From Gnetum montanum (Eukaryota; Streptophyta; Gnetopsida; Gnetales; Gnetaceae), in contig MNCI01037516.1 in the NCBI GenBank assembly GCA_015680685.1, forward strand, positions 189,805 to 253,804: a DNA stretch of 64,000 nucleotides, written 5' to 3'. The position numbers and the translations under genes were made by a program. Positions 23,000 to 35,055 of the stretch are shown in pieces. Every line of letters starts with the position of its first letter. The first letter of the stretch is position 1. The notes below the pieces were generated by a model that was not told the origin of the DNA, did not search any database, and worked only from the letters and a program-made list of their open reading frames with translations.

Positions 23000-23700
23000 A
23001 ATGGTGCATATGCCTAATTTATGTAAGTTTAACGATAAAATTTTGTGAATCACATAATCATATATTTTTACAAAGTTCATAAAGCAAATAAACAATTTTC
23101 TAAGTTATCCGTTTTAATTTCCTAAGTAACATGTTTTCTTAACATTAATTTATCAGCATTCACCGACCTTTTTTTTCATAACAGTAAGATTGGCAGAAAT
23201 GGATTGTTAAAGCTTAATTTTGTGCATGAAATTGGAGGTTTCGACAGAAGTATTCACCATTTTGAATGCCACCAAGTTTCTCAAGATGGAAACCATGTTT
23301 AGGGGATCAATCTGTTTGTTAATTGTGACCCAACGGGTAAGCTAGAGTAACATATGCTTTTAATTTTTGACATTGAAATTGAGCAATGGGATAGAGCTGT
23401 TTCAGAATTTTATTCATGATTGTAACCGAATACATGAGTGGTTTAATTTAACAACTTAATTCTAAAACTTAGATTAGTTCTAAAACTTTAATTTAACCGA
23501 ATTCCAGAATTGCCGTAATAAATTTCGTTTGCAGCCCATTCTTGGTGAACAAATGCGGTCACGGCTTGCAAATGTGCCACATTCATGAAGCTTAGATAAT
23601 TAGTTTCGATCAAACCATTCCTGAATTTTCCATTTTCCATAGTGGTAAAGCGCCTGCCTACTCGATTTTCATCGCCCATTATCATAATCCTTATTTTAAA

Positions 23701-23753
23701 TAATGCAGTGCATTAGCACGTGTTTAATAATGCAGTGCATTAGCACGTGTTTA
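23701..23753. repeat. 27-bp tandem duplication with a CACGTG in each copy
   Basis: Two identical copies of a 27-bp unit containing AATGCAGTGCATT (itself a palindrome around one base) and GCACGTGT. CACGTG lies at 23717-23722 and 23744-23749. Confidence 0.85.
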
Positions 23754-24159
23754 CGGTACTTCATCGCTCGCGGGTTTAATTTCATCGCCCGTACCTGAGA
23801 AAACCATGTAATAAAAAATTCCCCAATGCATCAGACACGTTCAGGGATCTTCGATTAAGTTATGATTAATAAAAAATTGCCCAAGGCAGTAGAGACATGC
23901 ACGGGTCTAGTAACTAGTATTGCTGTGTTTCAGGGTTTCACCTCTAGAAATTTGTAGCTTGGTTTTTATTGAGAGGATGGAACAGAGAAATGTTTGCACA
24001 TAGATGATTACATACTTGTGTACATCATGAAGAGAGAGTAAAGAGGCTCCTTAGAAAATATTTTTTTATTTATGACATATTGGAGAAGAAAGTTGTCATG
24101 CAAAGTACTAAAAATAGACAAATGATTAACACATACAAAAATGATTAAATGATTGCTCT

Positions 24160-24400
24160 ATCTTACTTGAATCCTAAAGTAAAAGTAACAAAAGTGAAGG
24201 TAGTAAGTATAGTTACTAAAGCAAAAATAACTAAAGTTAAGGTAGTAGGTATGGTTGGTGAAAAAATAATTAACAAAAGTTAAGGTAGTAAGTATAGTTT
24301 ATTGAAAAGTGATTAAGAAAAGTTCAAGGTAGCAAGAATGAAAAGTGAATAACAAAAGTCAAGGTAGCAAGTAAGCGTGATTGAAAATTGATTCAATTAT
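24160..24400. repeat. Imperfect tandem repeat (AAGTxAAGGTAGTAAGTATAG)
   Basis: About five degenerate copies of a phrase like AACAAAAGTTAAGGTAGTAA at roughly 45-60 bp spacing. Confidence 0.65.
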
Positions 24401-24460
24401 TGCTGCCATAGTTTTAGGTCATTTCACTTCAATCTTTGTGCAAAAGCATGGTCATGTTTG

Positions 24461-24557
24461 TCTCATTTTTCTCAAAAGAATAAAATAATATTTACCATTA
24501 ATTTGCTAGTTTCATTTTTCTCAAAATAATAAAATAATATTTACCATTAATTTGCAT
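24461..24557. repeat. 50-bp tandem duplication
   Basis: Two near-identical units with TCATTTTTCTCAAAA, then AATAAAATAATATTTACC and ATTAATTTGC. Confidence 0.8.
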
Positions 24558-25138
24558 TAAAGTTGAAGGCTAAAGGCTAAAGTTTGAGTAATGAACAATG
24601 CTATATTTTTATTGATTTTTTTCGTTATATATATTGTATATTACTAATTCTTACGCCAACCAAAAACTAAAATTCCTATATTTGATTTTCCACTCTAACT
24701 GAGCTCTTAGATGAAAAAAATAGAAATACCTCTACTAACATGAGTGTATATAAGTGCTCTCTTTTGTAAATACCGGTAATTTTTACAACAATTTGTTTCA
24801 ATTTTGTGAATCCTAGTTATAAAATAGGGTGTCAATTTACCAATCATATCTGATTTTTCAATCTATAATAAAATGATAAGAGCAATAATTCTAAAACCAA
24901 TCTTATTATAACTCTTATAACCACTCCTCTCTTATATTGATTTAAAGATACAGGTGTTTAGAAATTTTAAATATATTTTACCACAAAAATCTTTAAGGTT
25001 GTCAATTTCTAACCCTACTAGGTGATAGCAATTTCTAGCCCTATTGGAGAATACATGTGACAATGATTTAGACTCAAGTTGACAAGGTCCTTGTTTAAAT
25101 TAGGAGATGGGTTAGACTCAAGGTGACAAGGTCCCAGT

Positions 25139-25681
25139 CAATTCCTAGCTCTAGCTCTCACGTGGAAACTTGCCCTCAAGCTAAGCCAAATTCAATTCCT
25201 AACGGTCACGTGACTCGGAATTTAGGAGAGGAAATCCCTAAGCAAGACTATTTAAGCAAAGCCACTTCGCACAGGATTTGCAAAGCAAAAAACTAGCTTG
25301 AAATTCAGGGAAGATATCTATAATAATAAGTCTCTTCAAAATTTGGTGGATCCCAGTTAGTTTGGAAACTCGCCCTCATGCTGGCCAAAGTCAATTCCTA
25401 ACTCTCACGTGGAAACCTGCCCTAGTCAAAGTCAATTCCTAACTCTCACGTGGAAACTAGCCCCAGGCAATTCCTAACTCTTATGTGGAAACTTGCTCTC
25501 AAGGTAAGCCAAGCCAAATTCAATTCCTTACGGTCACGTGACTTGGAATTTAAGAGCGGATATCCCTAAGCAAGACTATTTAAGCCAGGCCACTTCGCAT
25601 AGGATTTGCAGGGAAGCCAGCAGAGCAAAAAACTAGCTTGAAATTAAGGGAAGATATCTATAATAATAACAATAGTCTTTT
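25139..25681 (+). promoter_or_regulatory. Duplicated G-box promoter and 5' leader of the O-methyltransferase
   Basis: A block of about 210 bp occurs twice, at 25139-25345 and 25468-25681. Each holds GGTCACGTGAC, AAGCAAGACTATTTAAGC (TATA-like, 25248-25255 and 25577-25584), CCACTTCGCA and a leader ending near GGGAAGATATCTATAATAAT. The second copy leads into the gene's ATG; the first has no ATG at the matching place. Between and inside the blocks the phrase CAATTCCTAACTCTCACGTG recurs. Exact CACGTG sites are at 25159, 25207, 25406, 25447 and 25535, with a decayed TATGTG at 25482. CACGTG is the plant G-box, bound by bZIP and bHLH factors; regulation by light, ABA or jasmonate is possible but inferred. 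Confidence 0.7.
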
Positions 25682-25683
25682 CA

Positions 25684-27955
25684 ATGGCCAACTGCAAGCC
25701 GTTATTCACCAACGAAGATGAGGAGAAGCAGGGCCAGGCTGCGATGCTGAAACTAGAGTTCTCATTTGCTGAGTCGTTGGCCGTGAAGGCTGTGCTGTTG
25801 CTGAAATTGCCCGACATCATGGCCAGCAACGGCGGATCACCCATGTCGGTCGCTGAAATCGCCGAGAAGCTGCCGACATCACCACCGTCGGAGGGAGTGG
25901 ATGCCTTACACAGAATCATGCGCTTTCTGGCTGCCATTGACTTCTTCACTACCCACAACAACAACAACAAAGCAGAGCTCCGGTACGGCCTTTCTGCGGC
26001 AGCCAAGTGCCTGGTGCAGAGGCCGGGAGCGGCGTCCATGGCGGATTTATTTCTGTTTATTAACGACGAAGTGGCGCTGGCGCCGTGGCACCATTTCCAC
26101 GAATGTGTGGTTGGCGGTGGCGAGGCCTTCGTGTACGCCCACGGCGCCTACATATGGCAATGCAATGCTGTAAATGCCCGCTTCAACGCCGTGTTCAACG
26201 ATGCCATGGTCGCCAGTTCGGCCTTGCAAGCGCAGTCTCTGTTCTCGTCTTACGATGGGTTTGGCAGTGTATCTTCGCTGGTGGACGTGGGCGGTGGCAC
26301 CGGCAGCTTTGCTGCCCACATCGTGAAGCGACATCCCAACATCTCCTCCGCCATCAATCTGGACCTGCCTCATGTCATTGCCACTGCACCTAAACACCCG
26401 GGTACGTTGGTAGGTTGGTTGGTTTGCACTCTTTTGGAACATCGTGTTTATTAATTTGTGTTTATTAATTCTTAGTTGTGCATTGAGGTTTACGGTACCA
26501 ATATGATTTAAGCGGTTAGATAGAGAATATGATTTAAGCAGTTACATAGAGGTTGCTAATGAGGCATGGAAATATACTTGTTAACTAAATAAACATTGTA
26601 CAAAAATTGTTATTGGTAAATATTACCAACACAAAAATAATACAATGACAAAGTAATAAAACATGCAAAATGGAGAGAGAAACAACTGAGATAAACAAGA
26701 AAGCAATTTGGTAACTTTTATAACATCTTCAAAACTACATAGATACCTGTTTCTACACAACAACTCTACACAAGAGACCACACACTCTCAGCTCACCCAC
26801 CATAACTAGCCTGGATTTAAATAGCCAAATTCAGGGTTAAAAGAATAAAAACAACCAATAATTAACTCAAACAGATCTTCACTTTTTCTTTTACAATAGG
26901 CTCTAGAAATCTTAACTCTTCATTACAAAATTCTAAAACTAACACAGGTTAACTACAGATTTTAGCTTCATATCACTAACAATACTATGCTAGTTGAGGA
27001 TAGTTATTGCCAACAAAATATCATCAACAAAGGGTTTGGGGTTCTTGTTGGCAATCTATTCTTGAAAAGGTTTTGCAACTTAATATCAGTACAACATAAG
27101 CAGGGATTTCTCTCTCCAAGAATTATAGTTTGGGTTAATAAGCTACTTTTATGATTTCTAAGAACAATTTGGCTGTCTAAGACTCAAGAGTATTGTAAAT
27201 CATAAATCTTCTTTTTTATCATAAATCTTCTTTTTTAAGATTCTGAATTTTGTGAATTATATTATTTTGTAATTTGTCTAAAGCATCATGTTCCTATGTT
27301 TTGGGTATATTTATATTCATTGAAGGCCGCATAATTCTAAGCCTATTTAAGCTTTCTAACTCTTCTGAATCCTGGCACTGCTTTTGAAACAAGGCCGATT
27401 TAAACTTTCCCTCACCTATTCTGTGACAATGCTTTGGCAAAACAAGCATATGGAGCGTCTCCCTAAGGATGGCTTCAATGCACTCATAATTTAGTTACTC
27501 TAACTAGAATTTCCTTTTGATTTTTTGTTTTTTAATCTTCTGTGTGGTCAGGTGTAGAACACTTGGGTGGGGACATGTTCAAGAGCATACCAAGCGCGGA
27601 GTGTATAGTGCTCAACGCCGTCCTCCACAACTGGGCTGACTCAAAGTGCTTGCAAATACTGAAAGCCTGCTTGGCCGTGTTGCCTCCTTATGGCCGCCTC
27701 GTCATTCTGGATATGGTGCTGCCTGATGAAGCAGACGCAGACGAGAACGGTGAGCAAAACGTGGATACAAATACGAAGATGAAGGCTAAAGCAGTCCTGA
27801 CAGTGGATCTGCTGATGATGGCACTTGCACCTGGTGGGCACGAGAGGACTGCCACACAGTGGGCAGAGCTTCTGTCGGCAGGTGGCTTCTCTACCGTCAA
27901 TATTGTTCCAGTGCCACCACCGGCTATAAAGACCGTTATCGAGGCCTTCCCTTGA
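25684..27955 (+). CDS. Plant type I (COMT-like) S-adenosylmethionine O-methyltransferase, two exons
   Basis: Transfers a methyl group from S-adenosylmethionine to a hydroxyl of a phenolic substrate; probably cytosolic. Exon 1 is 25684-26401 and exon 2 is 27552-27955. The splice sites are GTACGT (26402) and GTGGTCAG (ending 27551), and joining splits a Gly codon. The product is 373 aa, normal for the family. The N-terminal dimerisation domain (about 15-120) includes EIAEKLP and ALHRIMRFLAA. The SAM-binding motif DVGGGTG is at 201-207, then LDLPHV (226-231) and GGDMF (245-249). The likely catalytic base is His265 (VLHNW), with Asp293 and Glu337 (GGHERT) as partners. An acidic loop at about 298-318 is longer than usual, and a HNNNNK run is at 91-96. 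No stop or frameshift is seen. G+C is far above the surroundings. Substrate (caffeate, flavonoid, stilbene, alkaloid) cannot be assigned. Confidence 0.92.
26402..27551 (+). other. Intron of the O-methyltransferase (1150 bp)
   Basis: GT...AG intron, AT-rich, at the place where many plant O-methyltransferases carry their intron, between the LPHVIATAP motif and GVEHxGGDMF. A 26-bp tandem duplication (AATATGATTTAAGC...) lies at 26500-26551. No element was recognised inside it. Confidence 0.85.
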
Positions 27956-28133
27956 GCCATATCAACTATAATATGTTCCCCAATTTCCACTTTGCCTGGC
28001 CTGCATTTTTCAGCAGAATATACGCATCGTCTCTGGTTTGCTTGTCTTAGTCTTTGTATAGTTTGTTGGTTGGTGAGTGATCTTGGAGCACTTTTTATCT
28101 ATTGGTTAAATCCCTGGGATTCAACAATCTCTT

Positions 28134-28466
28134 TGTTAGTTATTAATCCTGTTTTTGTTACAAGAATCAGTTTAAGTTATGGTCAAGTTTAGTAGTAACT
28201 CTAATGTCCATGTTTAGTTAGAAAAGAATGGGAGTTAATCTTGTTTTTCTTACAAGAATCAGTTTAAGTTTAATGGGTTATCATGACGCAATTTTAACCT
28301 CCAAGTTCAGCTAGAAAAAGAATCGGAATTTGGTGGACTTAGCCTATTATAAATAGGCCATTTGATAGTAGCTTTGATGTACCACATCAGAATAAAATAT
28401 TTCTATTTCTTCTAATATTTGCTCTATTCTTGTGTCTGTTATTTTGTCCTATGTTAATTCTTATGG
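28134..28466 (+). repeat. 5' LTR of copia element 1
   Basis: Starts TGTTAGTTATTAAT. TATA-like TATTATAAATAGG lies near 28347 and AATAAA near 28392. An internal duplication of about 110 bp (TTACAAGAATCAGTTTAAGT twice) is present in both LTRs, so it predates insertion. Confidence 0.9.
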
Positions 28467-28479
28467 GTGGTATTAGAGC

Positions 28480-31400
28480 TAGAAGTTCCAATGAAAAATT
28501 ACAATTGGTGAAATGCCCAAATGAAGGTGCTTTTCAATTTCCACAAGCTGCTGGATGTTGTGGAATAAGCACACAGAAGAATGTCCACTGTGAGAACAAG
28601 AAGAAAGATAAGAAGGCATTGTAGTTCATTCATCAAGGGGTGAATGATGAAGTTTTTGAGAAGATTGTAGGAGCAACCACATCAAAGCAAGCCTAGGATA
28701 CCTTGATGACATCATACAAAGGTGCAGATAGAGTTAAGAAAGTAAGACTCTAAACTTTGAGACGTCAATATGAGCTCTTACAAATGGAGTCTTTTGAGAC
28801 TATTGCTACTTATATTAGTTGTGTTCTTACTTTGACAAATCATATGAAAACATATGGAGAGGAGTACAAAGAGCAGGATAAAGTGGAGAAGATTTTATGG
28901 TCGCTCACTTCAAAATTTGAGCATATAGTGGTAACGACACATGATCTCTATTCAATGACTGTCGAGGAATTATCTAGCATCCTGCAAGCCCATGAGCAAT
29001 GAATGAATGAGAAGAAAGTTGAGAAGATTGAGCAAGACTTTTAAGGCCAAGTCTCCATCAAAGGTGATCAAGGTGGTGAAACAAGCCAAAAGTATGTTTG
29101 TTCTTGTGGTAGAGGATGAGGATGTGGGGGCTACTACACCAAGAGTCATCGTGGTCATAACAACAATCATGGAGTTGGAGGCAATGACCCAAAAAAAAAT
29201 CAGATTTTGGTCATCAGCAAAATTCAAAAGGCCATGGTCATGGACATGGTAGAGGAAGGTATGACAAATCCAATGTTTTCTGTTACTCTTGTCATAGGTG
29301 TGGCTATTATTCAAATAAGTGTAGATACAAGGATAATACTCAAAGCGCTCACTATGCACAAGAAGAAGATGATGATGGTGACCATGCTCTCTTGATGGTC
29401 ATTGCAACTAGTGAAGTACCAAACTACCATACATAGTTTCTTGACATTGGGTGTATTAATCATATGTGTAGCAAAAAGGAGTTATTTGCTATTCTTGATA
29501 AGTTCTTTCACACCAAAGTCAATTTTGCTGATGAAAACACTATACCAATGATGGAAAAAGGATGAATCCTTATCAACTTGTTGAAGAATGGAGATCATAA
29601 ATATATTTCTGATGTCTTTTATGTACCAGGTATCAAGAGTAATTTGCTTAGTATGGGTTAGTTGGCAGAAAAAGGGTATGTGATGAACCTTCATGGCAAT
29701 CAACTCTTCATTTTTGACAACAAAGGTACACTCATTCTCAAGGCCCCTTTGATGAAGAATCGTATTTTTCAAGTTGATATTTCTAGTGGTGTTTATAATT
29801 ATCTTAATGCCATTATAAATGATGAGCCTTGGTTGTGCCACCTTTGCTTTGAGCATTTGAACTTTTGGAGTTTAAAATTACTTGCTAAAGAAAATATGGT
29901 GAAACTTTTACCTAGTCTTCACCATCTAGAACAATTGTGTGAAGCTTGCATTCTTGGAAAGCATCACATTTTGCCCTTTGCAGCAGAACAATGTTGTGCA
30001 ACACAACCATTGGAGCTCATTCATTTCAATGTATGTGGTCTAATGAACATCTTGTCAAATTGAAATAATAGGTATTTCCTAAATTTTATTGATGATTTTA
30101 CTTGGAAAATTTGGATCTATTTTTTGCAAAGGAAGTTTGAAGTTTTTGATTACTTTAAGAAGTTCAAGGTACATGTTGAAAAGTAGAGTGGTTATCTTGT
30201 CAAAGTTCTATGAACTAATGGTGGAGGTGAATACACCTCCAATAAATTTAATGAATAGTGTGAAGAACAAGGAATAAAGCATCAAGTCATGTTTCCCTAC
30301 ATCCCACAACACAATGGAGTAACCAAAAGGAAGAACAAAAATATAATGGGCATGCTGATGAGCATGCTAAAGGTGAAAGGAATGCCCAATTCATTTTGGG
30401 GTAAAGCTATCTCATGTTCTGCTTACTTGTTAAATAGGTCTCCAACAAAGAGTGCAAAATATCACCCTTGTAGAAGCTTGGAGTGGTTTCAAGCTAAGTG
30501 TGAATCATCTTAGAGTGTTTAGTGCTATTGCTTATGCTCACACTCCAGCAGAGATGAGACCAAAGCTAGATGATTGAGTAGAGAAGAATATCTTTGTTGG
30601 CTACAAGTGCGGGGGATACAAGTTCTATCCTATAACAAAGTAGGTGATTATCAGTCGAGATGTGACCTTTTCCGAAGAAGAGGCTTGGAAATGGAATGTT
30701 GATTCACATAAAGACTCCTAGAAGCAAAACATTTGTATCCTTGAAGAGGAAGCTACAGTTGCTACCACAAATGAAGGTACATCAAGCTCTACTGAAGATA
30801 GTTCCACTCAAAAAGCTCTAGTAGAATCTAGAAGGCTAAGGCAGTAGTGCCAACAATTAGTACACCTGCAAGACTATGAGCTAACTCTTGATGATGATGG
30901 AGAATTGGTACAATTTGCCATCTTTGCAGATAGTGAACATGTGACATTCCAAGAGGCAATTCAAAATCCTAAATGGGTGAACACCATGAATAATGAGATC
31001 AAGGTAATTGAAGAAAATAACACGTGGGAACTCACTAACATCCCATGCAATTGATGTAAAGTGGATTTTCAAGATAAAGGTGAAGTCAAATGGTGAGGTG
31101 AAGAGACATAAAGCAAGATTGGTGGCAAAGGGATTTGACCAAAGGCCTAGCTATGACTACCAAGAGGTTTTCTCTCTTGTTGCTCAAATTAAAAAAATTA
31201 GACATCTTATTATGTTAGTTGCCTAGAAGAAGTGGAAAATCCATCAAATGGATGTGAAGTCAGCCTTTCTAAATGGCTCACTTGAAGAGGAGGTTTTTGT
31301 CAAGAAACCACCTAGATTCATGAAGCATGGAAGTGAAGATAAGGTGTAAAAATTGAAGAAAGCATTATATGGTCTCAAACAAGTGCCACAGGGATCAAAT

Positions 31401-32460
31401 AAGCATATTGACTCTTTTTTCCATAAGGCTGGTTTCTAGAATTGCCCATCTAAACATGCTTTGTATGTGAAGACTAATGATTTTGGTGATAGATTATTAT
31501 TGTGTGTTTATGTTGATGATCAAATATTCATAGGCAATAATCTCAAAATGATTAAAGATTTCAAGAAGTCCATGATGCATGAGTTTGAAATGATAGATCT
31601 TGGCCTCATGTCATATTTCCTTGGCATTGAAATAGTTCAGAGAGAAGATGGAATTTTTATTTGTCAAAAGAGTTATGCTACTGAACTCTTGAGGAAGTTT
31701 CATATGCAAGATTGTAGGCCTATGAGAACTCCCATGGAGGTTGGCACAAAATTGTCAAAGAATGGAGAATGGGTACTTGTTTATTCAACTTATTTCAAGT
31801 AATTTTTTGGAAGTTTGAGATACCTCACATGCACATCGCCAAACATCTCTTATGATGTTCGTTTGACTAGTAGGTATTTGGAATCTCCTCATCAACCTCA
31901 TATTCAGGTGGCCAAAAGAATCTTGCAGTACCTAAAGGGCACCTATGATCATGGTTTATTCTATTCCTCATTTAATAATTGTGCTCTTATAGGGTATTTC
32001 TACAGTGATTGGGGTGGAGATTTAGATCACCAAAAAAGAACTTCTGGTTATTATTATAATTTTGGTACTATAGCTTGTTCATGATAATCAAAAAAGCAAC
32101 CCATAGTTACACTTTCAACTTGTGAGGCAGAATATGTTTTTGTCGCTTCAAGTGCATGTTAAGCAATATGGTTAGGCAATGTAATGAGCCAAACCCATAC
32201 TCTAGTTAAGAGGCCAATGAAGATCTTTTTTTGATAATATTTCTGTAATTAACTTGGCAAAGAATCCTATCACACATGGAAGAAGTAAACACATTGAGTT
32301 ACACTATCATTTTCTAAGAGATCAAGTTGGAAAGAAAGTATTTGAGTTAGTGTGTTGCAAGTCCTATGACCAAGTGACGAATATTCTCACCAAGTCGTTG
32401 AAGTATGATACCTTTTCCAACTTAAAATGTATGCTTGGAATGATGGTTTTTCCGAATCAG
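28480..32460 (+). pseudogene. Copia gag-pol (element 1), broken
   Basis: Domain order is that of Ty1/copia. Gag is at about 28500-29350 (LRRQYELLQMESFETIATYI, EKILWSLTSKFEHIVV) with a zinc knuckle CYSCHRCGYYSNKC in which the His is Tyr. A protease trace FLDIGCINHMC is near 29440. The pre-integrase segment is at 29820-29990 (CHLCFEHLNFWSLKLLAKEN, CEACILGKHH). Integrase is at 30000-30510 (NFIDDFTWKIWIYF, IPQHNGVTKRKN). RT is at 31050-31800 with KVKWIFKIK, SAFLNGSLEEEVFVKKP and an intact YVDD at 31509-31520. RNase H is at 31990-32460 (YSDWGGDLDHQKRTSGY, TLSTCEAEYVFVA, KHIELHYHFLRD). Stops occur in every domain, several at Trp, Gln or Arg positions. It cannot move by itself. Confidence 0.88.
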
Positions 32461-32473
32461 GATTAAGGGGGAA

Positions 32474-32806
32474 TGTTAGTTATTAATCTTATTTCTATTA
32501 CAAGAATCAGTTTAAGTTATGGTTGAGTTTGTTAGTAATTCTAACCTCTAGGCTTAGTTAGAAAAGAATGGGAGTTGATTCTATTTCTATTACAAGAATC
32601 AATTTAAGTTTAATGGGTTATCATGATGTAATTCTATCTTCTAGGTTCAGTTAGAAAAAGAATGGAAGTTTGATGAACCTAGCCTATTATAAATAGGCCA
32701 TTTGATAGTAGCTTTGATGTACCACATCGAAATAAAATATTTCTATTTCTCCTCATATCTACTCTGTTCTTGCACGTGTTATTTTGTTCCATGTTAATTC
32801 TTATCA
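32474..32806 (+). repeat. 3' LTR of copia element 1
   Basis: Same length as the 5' LTR and about 85% identical by hand count; ends ATCA before the CTCTT duplication. Confidence 0.9.
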
Positions 32807-32811
32807 CTCTT

Positions 32812-33403
32812 AGACATCATTTTTGTTATCCACACTTGTTGTAACTGGCATTTCTTGTTTTTATATGATGTACCATGCTTCCATCTTCATCCCCATAATA
32901 AGACATACAAGCTTCCAAATTCATGGTGGTTATTAACCATTTAACCCAGACAAAGTAACAATCTAGGCAGTACCCTCCATTTCTCAAGCATAAATATTTC
33001 CAAAGCAAAAAATGATATCATTTGCATTTCGTGTGCATGGTGCCAAGCCTAGAGTTTCATACTACCATAAATTTCTTAAAATCGAAAGCTCTTTATAGTT
33101 GGTTTTCCAAAATGATTTACAAGGAAACCTCAAGTCTTTCTAATATAATCATAATTTTTTTATTTATAATATATTTTCTATATTTTTAATTGCAAATACA
33201 TTTTTCACATTTTATTTGTGGAAGAAACTAAACTAAAAAAATTAATAAACAAGGTTATTTTAAGGAAATGTATGCTTTAATAGTTTAACATCTAGGGCAA
33301 AAGCCTTGTACTTTGTCCACTAAGCTAAACATCTACCATAGCTACATCTACAAGTTGCATAAAACATTAAAATAAGAACCCGTACAAGTTGGCTAAGAAC
33401 CAA
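32812..33403. other. Gene-free stretch
   Basis: Flanking DNA between two retroelements. It is AT-rich and no gene or motif is recognised. Confidence 0.5.
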
Positions 33404-33702
33404 TGGATGATAATTTTCTCTCTCTTTCTTCTCCTATTTTTCATGGGGCAATAGTAGTGTAGCTAATGTGCATGGATGCTGACCACGACAAGTGGGTACT
33501 ATAGTTTTATTTCTTTATTCTTGGCAACAAATCGATAATAGTCAGTAGCGACAGAGCTACATGGATAATGGTCAACAATCTTAGTAGGAAACCAAGAGGC
33601 AGTAGTTTTCTTTTTCCTTTTTCCAACAGACCCATGACAGTGGAAGATGTAGGACTGGAGATAGTAATGCATCTACCGGCACATGATAGCAAGATCTAGC
33701 AC

Positions 33703-33758
<56 letters not shown>

Positions 33759-34262
33759 TATGGTGTTGTAGCAGTTGATAATAGCAATTGCAAGCATGGG
33801 TTCTATAGTTTCATTCTATTTTTGGTAAGTTATGCATTCGTGGAAGGGTTCTCCAAATAGGGACCAATTTCCCTATCTCATGTTGGCGATGGGGCACATA
33901 CTATTTATGTGTCAGAGATGTGTTAGCAAGCCCCATCATCTAGCCTCTTCTCTCTCTCTCCCTCCTCCAATAGCTATAGGCAGCATTGGCTATGATAGCA
34001 TTCATAATGGATTGACGATGAATAATAGTAGCAGCTGAGAAGTAGAAAATTTTATTATGGTTACCTTTTGTATTCTTGAATTTCTGACACTCATTCTAAT
34101 TAAAATTCCTATTTGCTTTTTACTATTTTCAAAAGGCCATGTAGCCCTCTCTAACTGAGACTATTCCTAGGTTTTCATACCCATACAAGAGGTGCCCTAG
34201 GTAATAGTCTCCTCAAATGAGTTTTTCCCCCCAATGTTGGTGCGTCCAAAATTTATGCATCA
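33404..34262. repeat. Left LTR-like repeat
   Basis: Contains a pure TC microsatellite of about 23 units at 33708-33754, expanded relative to the short CT run at the matching place (about 35360) of the right copy. Confidence 0.65.
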
Positions 34263-34777
34263 ACACCTTTTTGGTGTTAGAAGGAGGGCCTTTCTCTTGC
34301 CTTTTGTTTATTACCTCTTCTTACCATTTTCTTGTGGCTAATTCATTTTTTGATCTTATCTTGGAACCTATTGAACTTTTTTTTTTAAAACCTTTGTCTT
34401 TATAGCCTTTATTTTCTACCTTTTTTTATGCTTCCTGTTTTCTGAAAATTGTTGTTACCAAAACCTTTTTTTGATAACCATCATTTTCGAGTCCCATTTT
34501 CAAATTTTTGATATTGGCAGTCCTTACCTAAGTTCTAACTTAGGTGAGTTATTTTTATTATTCAATTTTAAATTACTTTTTCTAAAATTTTTCTTATTTT
34601 ATTATCTTCTTTTTAAGATTTCGTGGTTTTTGTTACTCCTTGCACTTGCATGCAATTTTTTGTTTTGGGGTTAAGTGTTGTGGCCAATCTTGCCCATGTT
34701 ATTACATGTAGACATGATCAACAAAACTATCTTGTAAAATCATATACAAGTTTACCAAGTAATGTTAATGTCCAAGA

Positions 34778-34957
34778 AGGTCGACTGATGTGCGGAAAGG
34801 TGAACTGATGTGTGGAGAGGTGGACCAATGTGTGAGAAGCTGGAATGATGTGCAAGAAGGTGGACTAACATGTCGAAAGGTAAACCAACGTGTGAGGAGG
34901 TGGATCTACATGTGGGAAGGTGGAATGACATGAGGAGAGATGAAATGTCACTAGGAA
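34778..34957. repeat. 20-bp minisatellite, nine copies
   Basis: Nine consecutive 20-bp units of the form AGGTGGACTGATGTGYGRAA, diverging towards the right. The unit is not a multiple of three and no protein repeat results. Confidence 0.85.
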
Positions 34958-35055
34958 GTAGCTATAAAGTAGAGAACGAAGATGATGTTAGAGGAAGAAG
35001 AAGTGAGAGCCTCCTTAACAAGTTAAGCTCTGTTCTCGAACAGCTGAGAAACTAG

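Larger units (their letters stand above)
22203..25130. other. Gene-free stretch with several short tandem repeats
   Basis: No convincing gene. On the minus strand around 22440-22640 a frame with ETLFHSFSECMFC faintly recalls the zinc-knuckle tail of a LINE, but this is too weak to call. Four tandem repeats are listed separately. The rest is AT-rich. Confidence 0.45.
28134..32806 (+). mobile_element. Ty1/copia element 1, complete but decayed, with CTCTT target duplication
   Basis: Two 333-bp LTRs (28134-28466 and 32474-32806) are flanked by CTCTT at 28129-28133 and 32807-32811. A tRNA-iMet-type primer site TGGTATTAGAGC follows the first LTR (28468-28479), and a purine tract AAGGGGGAA precedes the second (32465-32473). 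By hand count the LTRs differ at about 50 of 333 positions, so the insertion is old. It landed about 180 bp after the stop codon of the O-methyltransferase. Confidence 0.92.

Noticed and set aside
25139-25540. Regularly spaced G-box phrases considered as a CRISPR-like array
   Set aside because: Repeats are uneven, spacers are related to each other and the genome is plant nuclear; promoter repeats explain them.
26047-26442. Open frames on other frames and strand within O-methyltransferase exon 1
   Set aside because: Shadows of a G+C-rich exon; the family motifs are only in the plus frame starting at 25684.
33708-33754. TC microsatellite as a functional element
   Set aside because: Simple slippage tract inside one LTR-like repeat; the other copy has only a short form.
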